Below, piece by piece: positions 34,974 to 42,201 of a stretch of DNA of 64,000 bases (the first letter of the stretch is position 1; each line of letters begins with the position of its first letter). This stretch comes from CAZZNQ01 sp964655775. GTDB lineage: Bacteria; Planctomycetota; Brocadiia; SM23-32. A program made the translations under genes and the position numbers. The notes below the pieces were generated by a model, which was not told the DNA's origin, did no database searches, and saw only the letters and a program-made list of their open reading frames with translations. Where the stretch lies: positions 1-64,000 of the forward strand of contig CAZZNQ010000012.1 in the NCBI GenBank assembly GCA_964655775.1, given 5' to 3'.

Positions 34974-35348
34974 TCAGACCTCCCAGACGCTCCCTTTCAC
35001 CCCGAGCTTCGTCATCCGCTCCCGGGCCGCATCGCGCACCCCCACGGGCACCACCACCCAGAACACCGCACGATTGTCACGCGCGAAGTCCGAGAACAGC
35101 CGCCACTGGTCCTCGGTGTGTTCGTCGCGCACGCTGTCCTCGGTTTCGACTTCGAACAGGTTCATCCGGTCGTCGAACGCGACGATGTCCGGAACGTGTC
35201 CGCGGGACGAATGGGGCCACGTGATCTTCTCGGGCCTGGGAAACGCCGCGACGTCGGCCTGGATGTCGCGGTAAGCTCGCTCAAGAAGCGAGCCCGCGGC
35301 AACCCGTACGAGACGTTCATGTTCCTCCTGCGACATGCGCCTGGACAT
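34974..35348 (-). CDS. Small PD-(D/E)XK-like protein
   Basis: 124 residues from ATG 35348, which has GGGGAGGAGGACA just upstream; the open frame reaches 35480. The centre holds PDIVAFDDRMNLFEVETEDS, matching the PD-x(n)-E-x-E/K layout of restriction-endonuclease-like nucleases with one lysine replaced by threonine. Such small proteins occur as orphan nucleases or as defence- and repair-associated proteins. Function not certain; the fold call is a hypothesis from motif spacing. Confidence 0.5.
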   Translation of the reverse strand: MSRRMSQEEHERLVRVAAGSLLERAYRDIQADVAAFPRPEKITWPHSSRGHVPDIVAFDDRMNLFEVETEDSVRDEHTEDQWRLFSDFARDNRAVFWVVVPVGVRDAARERMTKLGVKGSVWEV

Positions 35349-35597
35349 TGTCCTCCTCCCCTTGCCGGTGATTCGGAGCGCGGCCGCCGTCCCGGCTGTT
35401 TCCGGGGCGGGGCGCGCATCCCTGCCTTCGAGTGACCACCGTCCGGCGGTGATTATACCGTCGGTGTGGCTTCTGTCCAAACATTTCGAGGTCGCTATGC
35501 GGCCCAGGCAGGCGGTTCAGCTTGTGGGCGTGGGTGCTTTGCGCTACCATCGCTCCAGGGGCAGCCAGGGGCACTTTCTGGGAGTGGGAGTCGCCGC

Positions 35598-36044
35598 ATG
35601 CTGCTAAGAGACGGTCGTCTGGAAGATGCCGAAACGATCGCCGGATTCCAGATGGTGATGGCTAAGGAGACGGAGGACCTGGATCTGGAGCCCGGGACGG
35701 TCCGGGCAGGCATAAGGGCCGTGTTCGCCGATCCGACCAAGGGCGCCTATCTTGTCGCGGAGCACGAGGGCGAGGTAGTCGGCAGCCTTCTGGTGATACC
35801 GGAATGGTCCGACTGGCGCAACGGCACCGTGCTGTGGATACACTCCCTCTACGTCAAGCCCGCGTTCCGCCGACAGGGGGTATTCCGCATGATGTTCGAT
35901 CACCTTCGCGGTCGGGTGGAGTCCAGCGAAGCGCTGATGGGTCTGAGGCTGTATGTGGCCGTGGGCAACGAGGTGGCTCAGCAGACCTATCGCAGCATGG
36001 GCATGGCGGATGATGAGCATCGGCTCTTCGAATGGCTCAAGTAG
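35598..36044 (+). CDS. GNAT family N-acetyltransferase
   Basis: 148 residues from ATG 35598 with GGGAGTGGGAG upstream. The acetyl-CoA motif is KPAFRRQGVFRMMFDHLR (R-x-x-G-x-x), preceded by the beta-strand WIHSLYV, with the C-terminal LYVAVGNEVAQQTYRSMGM of GNAT folds. The open frame extends upstream to 35466 without coding character. Substrate unknown. Confidence 0.82.
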   Translation: MLLRDGRLEDAETIAGFQMVMAKETEDLDLEPGTVRAGIRAVFADPTKGAYLVAEHEGEVVGSLLVIPEWSDWRNGTVLWIHSLYVKPAFRRQGVFRMMFDHLRGRVESSEALMGLRLYVAVGNEVAQQTYRSMGMADDEHRLFEWLK

Positions 36045-36189
36045 CATCGTTCGGGGGGCCGGGCCCGTTGCGGCCGGCCTCCGTCGGTTCCGCCGGAATC
36101 TTTGACTCTCCCTGACGATTCCTGCTACCTTTACGGTGCCGATCCGATTTGAAGTCGTGAGGAACTGTGTCGCCAGGTGGTTGTCTGCC

Positions 36190-37368
36190 ATGCGAGCCGA
36201 AGACAAGGCGCCCGATCTTATACTGGTGACGATCGGCGCCTGGCGCCTGGATGCCCTGGCCCACATGCCGTTCCTGAGCGGCATGGGCAGCCCCTGGTTC
36301 AGGGCGCACGCGATCTGCCAGGCCCCGCGCCGCGGGGCCGGCGTGCGCACCCTCTTGACCGGGCTTTCTCCGTCCGACTCCCGGCCGTCCCGAGTGCAAC
36401 GGCCGACGCTGCCCGCGATGCTCGCCGCCAACGGTTATTGGACCTGTGCCGTTTTGGGCGAAGGGCCGGGCCTGGAGAAGTGGGGTGTCGAGTTCGCGGA
36501 CTTCCGGTGCGCTTCTGCTGTGGGTCCCGGAGCACGGGAGGGCGGAGTTGCCGACGTGTGGCGTCGGTTTTGGCTTCTGCCGCTGGTTCGGGCGGCGAAT
36601 GTGTGTCGGCTGGCGTTGGAGCGATATGAGGGCATGGATCGTCCAAGATTCCTCTGGCTGCATCTAACCGATACGGCGGAGCCGCTGGAGCCGGGATTCC
36701 GCGAGGTGGGCGTGGGAGGCTTCCTCAGGAGTCGTGCCGCGTTGACGGCGTGTCGCCGCGCGGCCTCAAGCCGGGGGCCGGTCGCGCGCCGCCATCGCGT
36801 CCGGGTCGCCGACCTGTACGCGCGGTGTGCCGGCCAACTGGACTCTGCACTGCGAGAACTGGTGGACGGGGTCCGGGACGACGCAGCGGTGCTTATAGTG
36901 GGGGAGCAGGGCATGAGCATGGGGCATGCTCCGCTGCAACACGCCCGGCTCTACGATGAATGCGTCCGCGTGCCTCTTGTAGGTCGCCTGCCGGGGGGAG
37001 TCGCGTTGCTGCCGTCACGGCAGGCCACGATAGCGCCTGCGCTGGTCAAGGCGCTGGGCCTGTCCGCGCCCGCCGCATGGACGGACAGTGGATCGGCGGA
37101 CGGCGACGTTGTGCCGCTGCACTGCCGCGGAGGCGCTGACTCTGAGAGCTACCTGGGACTGCGGACCACACGCTGGAAATACATATGCACCTATCGCGGG
37201 GGAACTTCCGTTCTCAGCGGAGAGGAGCTGTATGACCTGGAGAGTGACCCGGAAGAGGCTTACAATATTGCGGGCGACTTGCAGTTCGAGCCGACCCGCG
37301 CCGGACTTGCCAGGTTGCTTCGTCGCGAGTTCGGCCGGTCCGACGAAAGATCCGCTCACGCCGGTTAG
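36190..37368 (+). CDS. Sulfatase-fold protein lacking catalytic and metal residues
   Basis: 392 residues from ATG 36190, with no signal peptide. The fold is that of sulfatase/alkaline phosphatase-superfamily proteins: it opens with APDLILVTIGAWRLDAL, has an RTLLTGLSP corresponding to the R-x-x-LLTG site, and ends with YLGLRTTRWKYI and GEELYDLESDPEEAYNIAGD, which are near-perfect copies of the C-terminal sulfatase signature. But the formylglycine Cys/Ser of C/S-x-P-S-R is replaced by arginine, the metal Asp of the first strand (usually TVDTLRAD) is Gly, and the usual DHGE becomes EQGMSMG. It is therefore likely a non-catalytic relative with another job. Confidence 0.72.
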   Translation: MRAEDKAPDLILVTIGAWRLDALAHMPFLSGMGSPWFRAHAICQAPRRGAGVRTLLTGLSPSDSRPSRVQRPTLPAMLAANGYWTCAVLGEGPGLEKWGVEFADFRCASAVGPGAREGGVADVWRRFWLLPLVRAANVCRLALERYEGMDRPRFLWLHLTDTAEPLEPGFREVGVGGFLRSRAALTACRRAASSRGPVARRHRVRVADLYARCAGQLDSALRELVDGVRDDAAVLIVGEQGMSMGHAPLQHARLYDECVRVPLVGRLPGGVALLPSRQATIAPALVKALGLSAPAAWTDSGSADGDVVPLHCRGGADSESYLGLRTTRWKYICTYRGGTSVLSGEELYDLESDPEEAYNIAGDLQFEPTRAGLARLLRREFGRSDERSAHAG

Positions 37369-37432
37369 GGCGTGCGAAGGAGCGACATTCGGGGCATGGC
37401 GTGACCTGTGGTGAGCTGAGAAGAGGTGCGAG

Positions 37433-37825
37433 ATGAGCATGCTGGAACCCGAAGCGGTCAGGCGGCGGTTGGTCCTCGTGGAAGACGACCGTCACAGCAT
37501 CGACGCATTGCGCACGGCTTTCGCCGATTTGGGCTGCGAGTGCGAGGTGGCGCTCGACCTGAGCACCGCAATGACGATACTCGGGGAGAGGCGCATGGAC
37601 GTGGCCGTGGTCAACGCGAAGGCTACAGACATGAAGGAAGAGCAGCTCATTGATGAACTGAAGGATGCCTCGCCCGGCATCCGCATCGTCATCTACAACG
37701 GCACCAAGTCCAAGGCCAGGCAGAGACGGCTCCGTCGGCAGGGGGCTGACAGCTACCTGAGCACGGCCAGCGACATGGCGGCCGTCGCCCGCAGCGTTGA
37801 GCGCGTGCTTGGCGTTCAGCCCTGA
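37433..37825 (+). CDS. Receiver-domain protein without phospho-acceptor Asp
   Basis: 130 residues, a single response-regulator fold. The acidic pair is EDD near residue 17 and the overall CheY-like layout is clear, but the site that normally carries the phosphorylated Asp reads VAVVNAKATD (Asn), and the conserved Thr/Lys part reads YNGTKSKA. A pseudo-receiver that works without phosphorylation is likely. Its 3' end overlaps that of the convergent phosphoesterase by 10 bases. Confidence 0.75.
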   Translation: MSMLEPEAVRRRLVLVEDDRHSIDALRTAFADLGCECEVALDLSTAMTILGERRMDVAVVNAKATDMKEEQLIDELKDASPGIRIVIYNGTKSKARQRRLRRQGADSYLSTASDMAAVARSVERVLGVQP

Positions 37826-38583
37826 CCGCGCACTTCGAATGCGGCCATCTCCGGCGGGCATCGGAATCTCCACGTTATCCAGCCGCCCGAACCATAGCCG
37901 CGACTGACGTAAACGTGTCCCCATTCTCGCCGATACAGGCCCATCGCGAAGTCCCCGGTGCAGGTCGGCAGTGCCGCCCTCCAGAGCAGCGGGATGCGGA
38001 TCTGGCCCCCATGCGTGTGGCCGCTCAGAACCAGGTTCACGCCGGTTTCCGGCCGGATGAAGCGAGCCGTAAGCGAGGCGTGCGACAGCAGCACAGTGAA
38101 TGTGGCGTCGGCATCGGGTGGTACCGCTTCAGCGAAGCTCGGCCAGCCGCGGGCGGCGTCGTCCAGCCCACACAGGCGCACGGGCCCCGGCGCCGTCTGC
38201 AGCAGACGCGACTCGTTGTTGAGGAGCACGGCCCCCGCTTCGGCGCACAGTTTGCGCAGTTCGGCCACCCTCTTGTAGGCGTCCGCTTCCCAGTTGCCGC
38301 GCGTCACGTACACGCCGTGGCGGGCCCGTATGGCCGATAAGAACCTGCCGACCGCGTCCCACGTCCGGCGGCCCCGCGCCTTTAGATCGCCGGTGATCGC
38401 CACGAAATCCGCATCCTCTTCATTCACCGCACGCGCCAACTCCCCGTGACGGGTCCGCCATTTCTTCAGGTGCAGATCGCTCAGGTGCACAAAGCGCAGA
38501 GGGTCGGCGGCGGTGGGCAGAAAAGACGTGGTCAGGTGCAGTCGCTCGATGGTGAACGCGCGTCGGTGGTTGTCTCTCTGCAT
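37816..38583 (-). CDS. Calcineurin-like phosphoesterase (YkuE-like)
   Basis: 255 residues from ATG 38583. Motifs SDLHLKKW (D-x-H), ITGDLKARG (G-D), RGNWEAD in place of GNHD (the His is Trp), LLSHASLT (S-H) and LSGHTHGGQIRIP. The family is close to YkuE and related membrane-associated phosphodiesterases, but the altered GNW(E) box may change activity. The longer open frame up to 40032 is not coding. No signal peptide. Confidence 0.8.
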   Translation of the reverse strand: MQRDNHRRAFTIERLHLTTSFLPTAADPLRFVHLSDLHLKKWRTRHGELARAVNEEDADFVAITGDLKARGRRTWDAVGRFLSAIRARHGVYVTRGNWEADAYKRVAELRKLCAEAGAVLLNNESRLLQTAPGPVRLCGLDDAARGWPSFAEAVPPDADATFTVLLSHASLTARFIRPETGVNLVLSGHTHGGQIRIPLLWRAALPTCTGDFAMGLYRREWGHVYVSRGYGSGGWITWRFRCPPEMAAFEVRGQG

Positions 38584-38750
38584 GGACCGGCGGGCCGTGC
38601 TTGGGATATCGTGCTCGCGGGGACGGGCGACGATTATAGCCGGATGCTGAGGCGGAGGGCAACGGCGCAGCCCCGGTGGCTGGCGGTCACCAGTGGCAGG
38701 TCCAGCCGAGCGAACGGAGCCGGTGCCCGCTTCGGGGGCGCCGCTCCGCG

Positions 38751-38780
38751 TTGACACGCACGGCCGTGCGGTGTTATAAG
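38751..38780 (+). promoter_or_regulatory. Promoter with palindromic spacer (possible operator)
   Basis: TTGACA at 38751-38756 and TATAAG at 38775-38780 (18-base spacer, or TTATAA at 38774 with 17). The spacer starts with CGCACGGCCGTGCG (38757-38770), a perfect 14-base palindrome lying exactly between the -35 and -10 boxes. A repressor binding there would block RNA polymerase. It faces the deacetylase/acyl-CoA operon with a leader of about 118 bases. Confidence 0.6.
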
Positions 38781-38904
38781 GTGAGACGGGCACGGCAGCC
38801 GGCTGTTGAACGGACGGCAGGGCCGTGGAAGCGGCGAGGTATGGCCTTTCCCGGTGCGCAAGCCCAGACCCGCTGAATGCTCCCTTTCGCAGCGCAGAGG
38901 TATC

Positions 38905-40041
38905 ATGATCTACTCGAGGGCCGCTTTCCTGCATTCTGAGGAAGTGGAGCAGTACAGCTACCCTCCGGAGTGTCCTTTCAAGACGCAGCGCGCGGCGATG
39001 ACGCGCGACATACTGCGCCCGATGGGCCTTTTGTCCGGCCCTTCGCATTTCATCCATCCGCCGGCCACGGCCACGCGGGAGGAACTGGAGAGCTTCCATA
39101 CCCGCCGCTACCTGGAAACGCTGAAGGAGGCGCAGGCGGGCCGTCTTGAGCCGGAAGCCCTGTTCATGGGGCTGGGCACCGAGGACTGCCCCGTCTTCAG
39201 CGGCATGTATGAGTATGCCGCGCTTGCCGCCGGGGCCTCGTTGACCGGCGCGCGGCTGCTTTTGGACGACAAAGCGGGCCTGGCGTTCAATCCCTCCGGG
39301 GGCTTCCACCATGCCGAGCCCGAGAGAGCGGCCGGATTCTGCTACATCAATGATGTTGTCATTGTCTGCAAAATGCTGGCCGGACGTGGCAAGAGGGTGT
39401 TCTGCCTGGACCTGGACGTGCACCACGGCGACGGCGTTCAGAACGCCTTCTATGACCGTTGCGACGTGATGACGGTGTCCTTCCACGAGAGTGGGAAGAC
39501 GTTGTTCCCCGGTGGCGGATTTCCCGACGAGATCGGCGAGGGGGAGGGGCGCGGCTACAACGTCAACGTTGGCCTGCCCCGCGGCACGTATGACGCTCCG
39601 TACCTGCGGGCCGTGCGCGAAGTAGCCGTTCCGCTGCTGAGCGCGTTCGGGCCGGACGTAGTAGTCCTGGAGATCGGCATGGACGGGCTCTCCGGCGATC
39701 CGCTTGCGCACCTGAGTCTGACCAATAACGCCTATGCGGATGCTGTTTCCGAGGTGGCCCGGCCCGGTCTGCCGCTGCTTCTTCTGGGCGGCGGCGGTTA
39801 CAATCCGCGCAACGCCGCCCGGGGCTGGGCGCTTGTATGGAACGTGCTGTGCGGCAAGGAGGGCACCAGCGAGCTGGAACTGGCCCTTGGAGGCGTGATG
39901 CTGGAGACGACTGACTGGCAGGGGGGGCTGCGCGACAGGACGCTGGTGCCCGAGCAGAAACAGGTGGAGAGCGTGAACCCCGCTGTTGACGCCTCCATCC
40001 GTACGGTTCGGGACCTGGTATTCCCCATACACGGAATCTGA
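38905..40041 (+). CDS. acuC: Histone deacetylase-like (AcuC family) amidohydrolase
   Basis: 378 residues from ATG 38905 with AGAGG upstream. Zinc-dependent deacetylase fold: the His pair at 135-136 (GGFHHAE), metal ligands in DLDVHHGDG (Asp171, His173) and Asp260 in EIGMDGLSGDP, and the GGGGYNPR site near residue 304. Bacterial relatives (AcuC) reactivate acetyl-CoA synthetase by removing acetyl groups from a lysine. First gene of an operon that continues with an acyl-CoA synthetase and a CoA hydrolase carrying a GNAT domain, which strongly supports a protein (de)acetylation role. Confidence 0.87.
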   Translation: MIYSRAAFLHSEEVEQYSYPPECPFKTQRAAMTRDILRPMGLLSGPSHFIHPPATATREELESFHTRRYLETLKEAQAGRLEPEALFMGLGTEDCPVFSGMYEYAALAAGASLTGARLLLDDKAGLAFNPSGGFHHAEPERAAGFCYINDVVIVCKMLAGRGKRVFCLDLDVHHGDGVQNAFYDRCDVMTVSFHESGKTLFPGGGFPDEIGEGEGRGYNVNVGLPRGTYDAPYLRAVREVAVPLLSAFGPDVVVLEIGMDGLSGDPLAHLSLTNNAYADAVSEVARPGLPLLLLGGGGYNPRNAARGWALVWNVLCGKEGTSELELALGGVMLETTDWQGGLRDRTLVPEQKQVESVNPAVDASIRTVRDLVFPIHGI

Positions 40042-40047
40042 ATGGCT

Positions 40048-40080
40048 GCGCGCCGCTCCGAAGCGGCGCGCGGCCTACCC
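40048..40080 (-). repeat. GTAG-headed REP-like hairpin between operon genes
   Basis: On the minus strand GGGTAG-GCC is followed by a ten-pair perfect stem (GCGCGCCGCT/AGCGGCGCGC) with a four-base loop. Same GGGTAG head and layout as the element at 23480. It lies between the deacetylase and the synthetase genes, so it could also act as an mRNA stabiliser or partial terminator. Confidence 0.5.
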
Positions 40081-40097
40081 ACAGAGGACTGACACGT

Positions 40098-42200
40098 ATG
40101 GCGCTTGACGCCCTTTTCAAACCGGAATCCGTCGCCGTGATCGGTGCCTCCCGCTCTGAGGGCAAGGTCGGGCACGAGATCGTCAGTTCCCTGCTGCGCG
40201 GCGGCTTTCCGGGCGAGGTGTTCCCAGTCAACCCGAAGGCGGATGAGATAGAGGGGCTCAAGTGCTACCCCGATCTGAAATCCATCGGGAAAGCGCCGGA
40301 CCTAGCCGTCATTGTGGTCCCCGCAAAGGCGGTGAAGGGGGCCATGAGCCAGTGCGCAGACGTTCGTGTGAAGGCGGCCGTCATCATAACGAGCGGCTTC
40401 CGCGAAGTGGGCGAGGAGGGCATGGCCCTGGAGCGGAGCATCATGCAGATCGCCCGGCGCGCGAACATCCGTGTGCTGGGACCCAACTGCCTGGGGCTGA
40501 TGGTGCCGTCACGCAAGTTGAATGCTTCCTTTGGAGGCGATCTTCCTGAGCCCGGCAGCATCGCCTATATGTCTCAGTCCGGCTCGATCCTGGCGGCCAT
40601 CCTGGACATGGCGACGGCGCAGGACATCGGGTTCAGCAAACTTGTCAGCATCGGCAATAAGGCGGATATCGACGAGATAGACATGATTCGCGCACTGGGG
40701 GAGGACCCCGAGACGAAGGTGATAGCCGGCTACCTGGAGACGATAGCCGACGGCGACGCCTTTGTGCGCGAGTCCGAACGCATATCGCATGAGAAGCCCA
40801 TTCTCCTGATGAAGGCGGGCATCACGGGAGCAGGGCTGCGCGCCGCCTCGCTGCACACGGGCAGCCTGACAACCGGGCAGGCTGCCTACGAATGCGTATT
40901 CGAGCGGGCGGGCGTGATACGGTGCGCATCCACGAAGCAGCAGTTCGACTTCGCCCGTGCGCTGGCGACGCAGCCGCTTCCGGACGGGCCGAACGTGGCC
41001 GTGATAGCGAACGGCGGCGGCCCGGGCATCATGACGGTGGACGAGATCGAGCGCCAGGGGCTGGCGCTCGCTGAACCGTCGCAAGCCACCCGGGAACGCC
41101 TTACCGCGGCCCTGCCGATGCACGCCAGCGTGAACAATCCGTTCGATCTGCTGGGTGACGCACCGGCCGACCGCTACAAAAAGGCGCTGGAGATCATCCT
41201 GGAGGATCCGGAGATCCACAGCGTGCTTGTGCTCCTCACCCCTCACGGCGTCACCGAGATCGGCGACACCGCCCGGGCCGTCCTGCGCGTGATCGAGCGC
41301 AATCCGCAGAAGCCGGTGCTGGCCTGCTTCCTGGGCGGCACTCGGGTGGAGGAAGGCACCCGCATCCTGCGCAAGGGGGGCGTGCCCTGCTACGACGCAC
41401 CCGAAAGCGCAGTGGCAACGGTGAAAGTGATGGCCGAATACGGACACTGGCGCTCCCGCCCGAAGCGCGTGGTGAAGCTTTTCCCCGTGAACCGGCGAAA
41501 GGTGGAGCAGATCATCCGGCGGCACAAGCAGAGGGGCACCCCCGACGTCGGTGAAATGGAGTCAAAGGAGATCCTGGAGGCTTACGGCTTCGTGACGCCT
41601 CGCGGGACCGTAGCCACCTCCGCCGAGCAGGCCGCCAACATGGCGGAGCAGATCGGTTACCCGGTCGTGCTGAAGATATGGTCGCCCGACATCCTGCACA
41701 AGACCGAGCTCGGAGGCGTCCGGGCCAATCTCAACAACGAGCAGGAAGTCATCGATGCTTTCGACCTGATGATGTACCGGATCCCGCGCAAGGTGCCGGA
41801 TGCCGACATACTCGGCGTGCTGGTCGAGGAGATGGTGACGTCCGGGCAGGAGGTGATTCTGGGTATGAGCCGCGATCCCCGCTTCGGTCCGCTGATGATG
41901 TTCGGCATGGGCGGCATCATGGTCGAGGTGATGCGAGAGGTGGCGTTCTACCCGGCGCCGCTCACGGCCGACGAAGCGAAGGAGATGCTTCAGGGAACGC
42001 GAACGTACCAGCTCCTGAGCGGCGCGCGCGGCGGAGAGGGGGTCGACATCGACCTTGTCGCGGAGGGGCTTCAGCGCCTGTCGCAGTTGGTCACGGAGTT
42101 CCCGGACATCGAGGAGATGGAGATCAATCCTTACGTGGTCGGCCCCGAGGGCACAACGCCCATAGCCGTGGACGCACGAATTCGCGTGGAAGAGGAATGA
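40098..42200 (+). CDS. Acetate-CoA ligase (ADP-forming), fused alpha and beta subunits
   Basis: 700 residues. NDP-forming acyl-CoA synthetase of the acetyl-CoA synthetase II type, converting acetyl-CoA + ADP + Pi to acetate + ATP + CoA or the reverse. The CoA-binding domain begins FKPESVAVIGASR; the catalytic phosphohistidine is His253 in ASLHTGSLTTG; the ATP-grasp beta part begins near residue 485 (EILEAYGFVTPRG) and has GYPVVLKIWSPDILHKTE-type loops and NPYVVG. Some relatives carry an acetyltransferase (Pat) domain; this one does not, but the next gene does. Stop and next start are one base apart. Confidence 0.9.
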   Translation: MALDALFKPESVAVIGASRSEGKVGHEIVSSLLRGGFPGEVFPVNPKADEIEGLKCYPDLKSIGKAPDLAVIVVPAKAVKGAMSQCADVRVKAAVIITSGFREVGEEGMALERSIMQIARRANIRVLGPNCLGLMVPSRKLNASFGGDLPEPGSIAYMSQSGSILAAILDMATAQDIGFSKLVSIGNKADIDEIDMIRALGEDPETKVIAGYLETIADGDAFVRESERISHEKPILLMKAGITGAGLRAASLHTGSLTTGQAAYECVFERAGVIRCASTKQQFDFARALATQPLPDGPNVAVIANGGGPGIMTVDEIERQGLALAEPSQATRERLTAALPMHASVNNPFDLLGDAPADRYKKALEIILEDPEIHSVLVLLTPHGVTEIGDTARAVLRVIERNPQKPVLACFLGGTRVEEGTRILRKGGVPCYDAPESAVATVKVMAEYGHWRSRPKRVVKLFPVNRRKVEQIIRRHKQRGTPDVGEMESKEILEAYGFVTPRGTVATSAEQAANMAEQIGYPVVLKIWSPDILHKTELGGVRANLNNEQEVIDAFDLMMYRIPRKVPDADILGVLVEEMVTSGQEVILGMSRDPRFGPLMMFGMGGIMVEVMREVAFYPAPLTADEAKEMLQGTRTYQLLSGARGGEGVDIDLVAEGLQRLSQLVTEFPDIEEMEINPYVVGPEGTTPIAVDARIRVEEE

Positions 42201-42201
42201 G

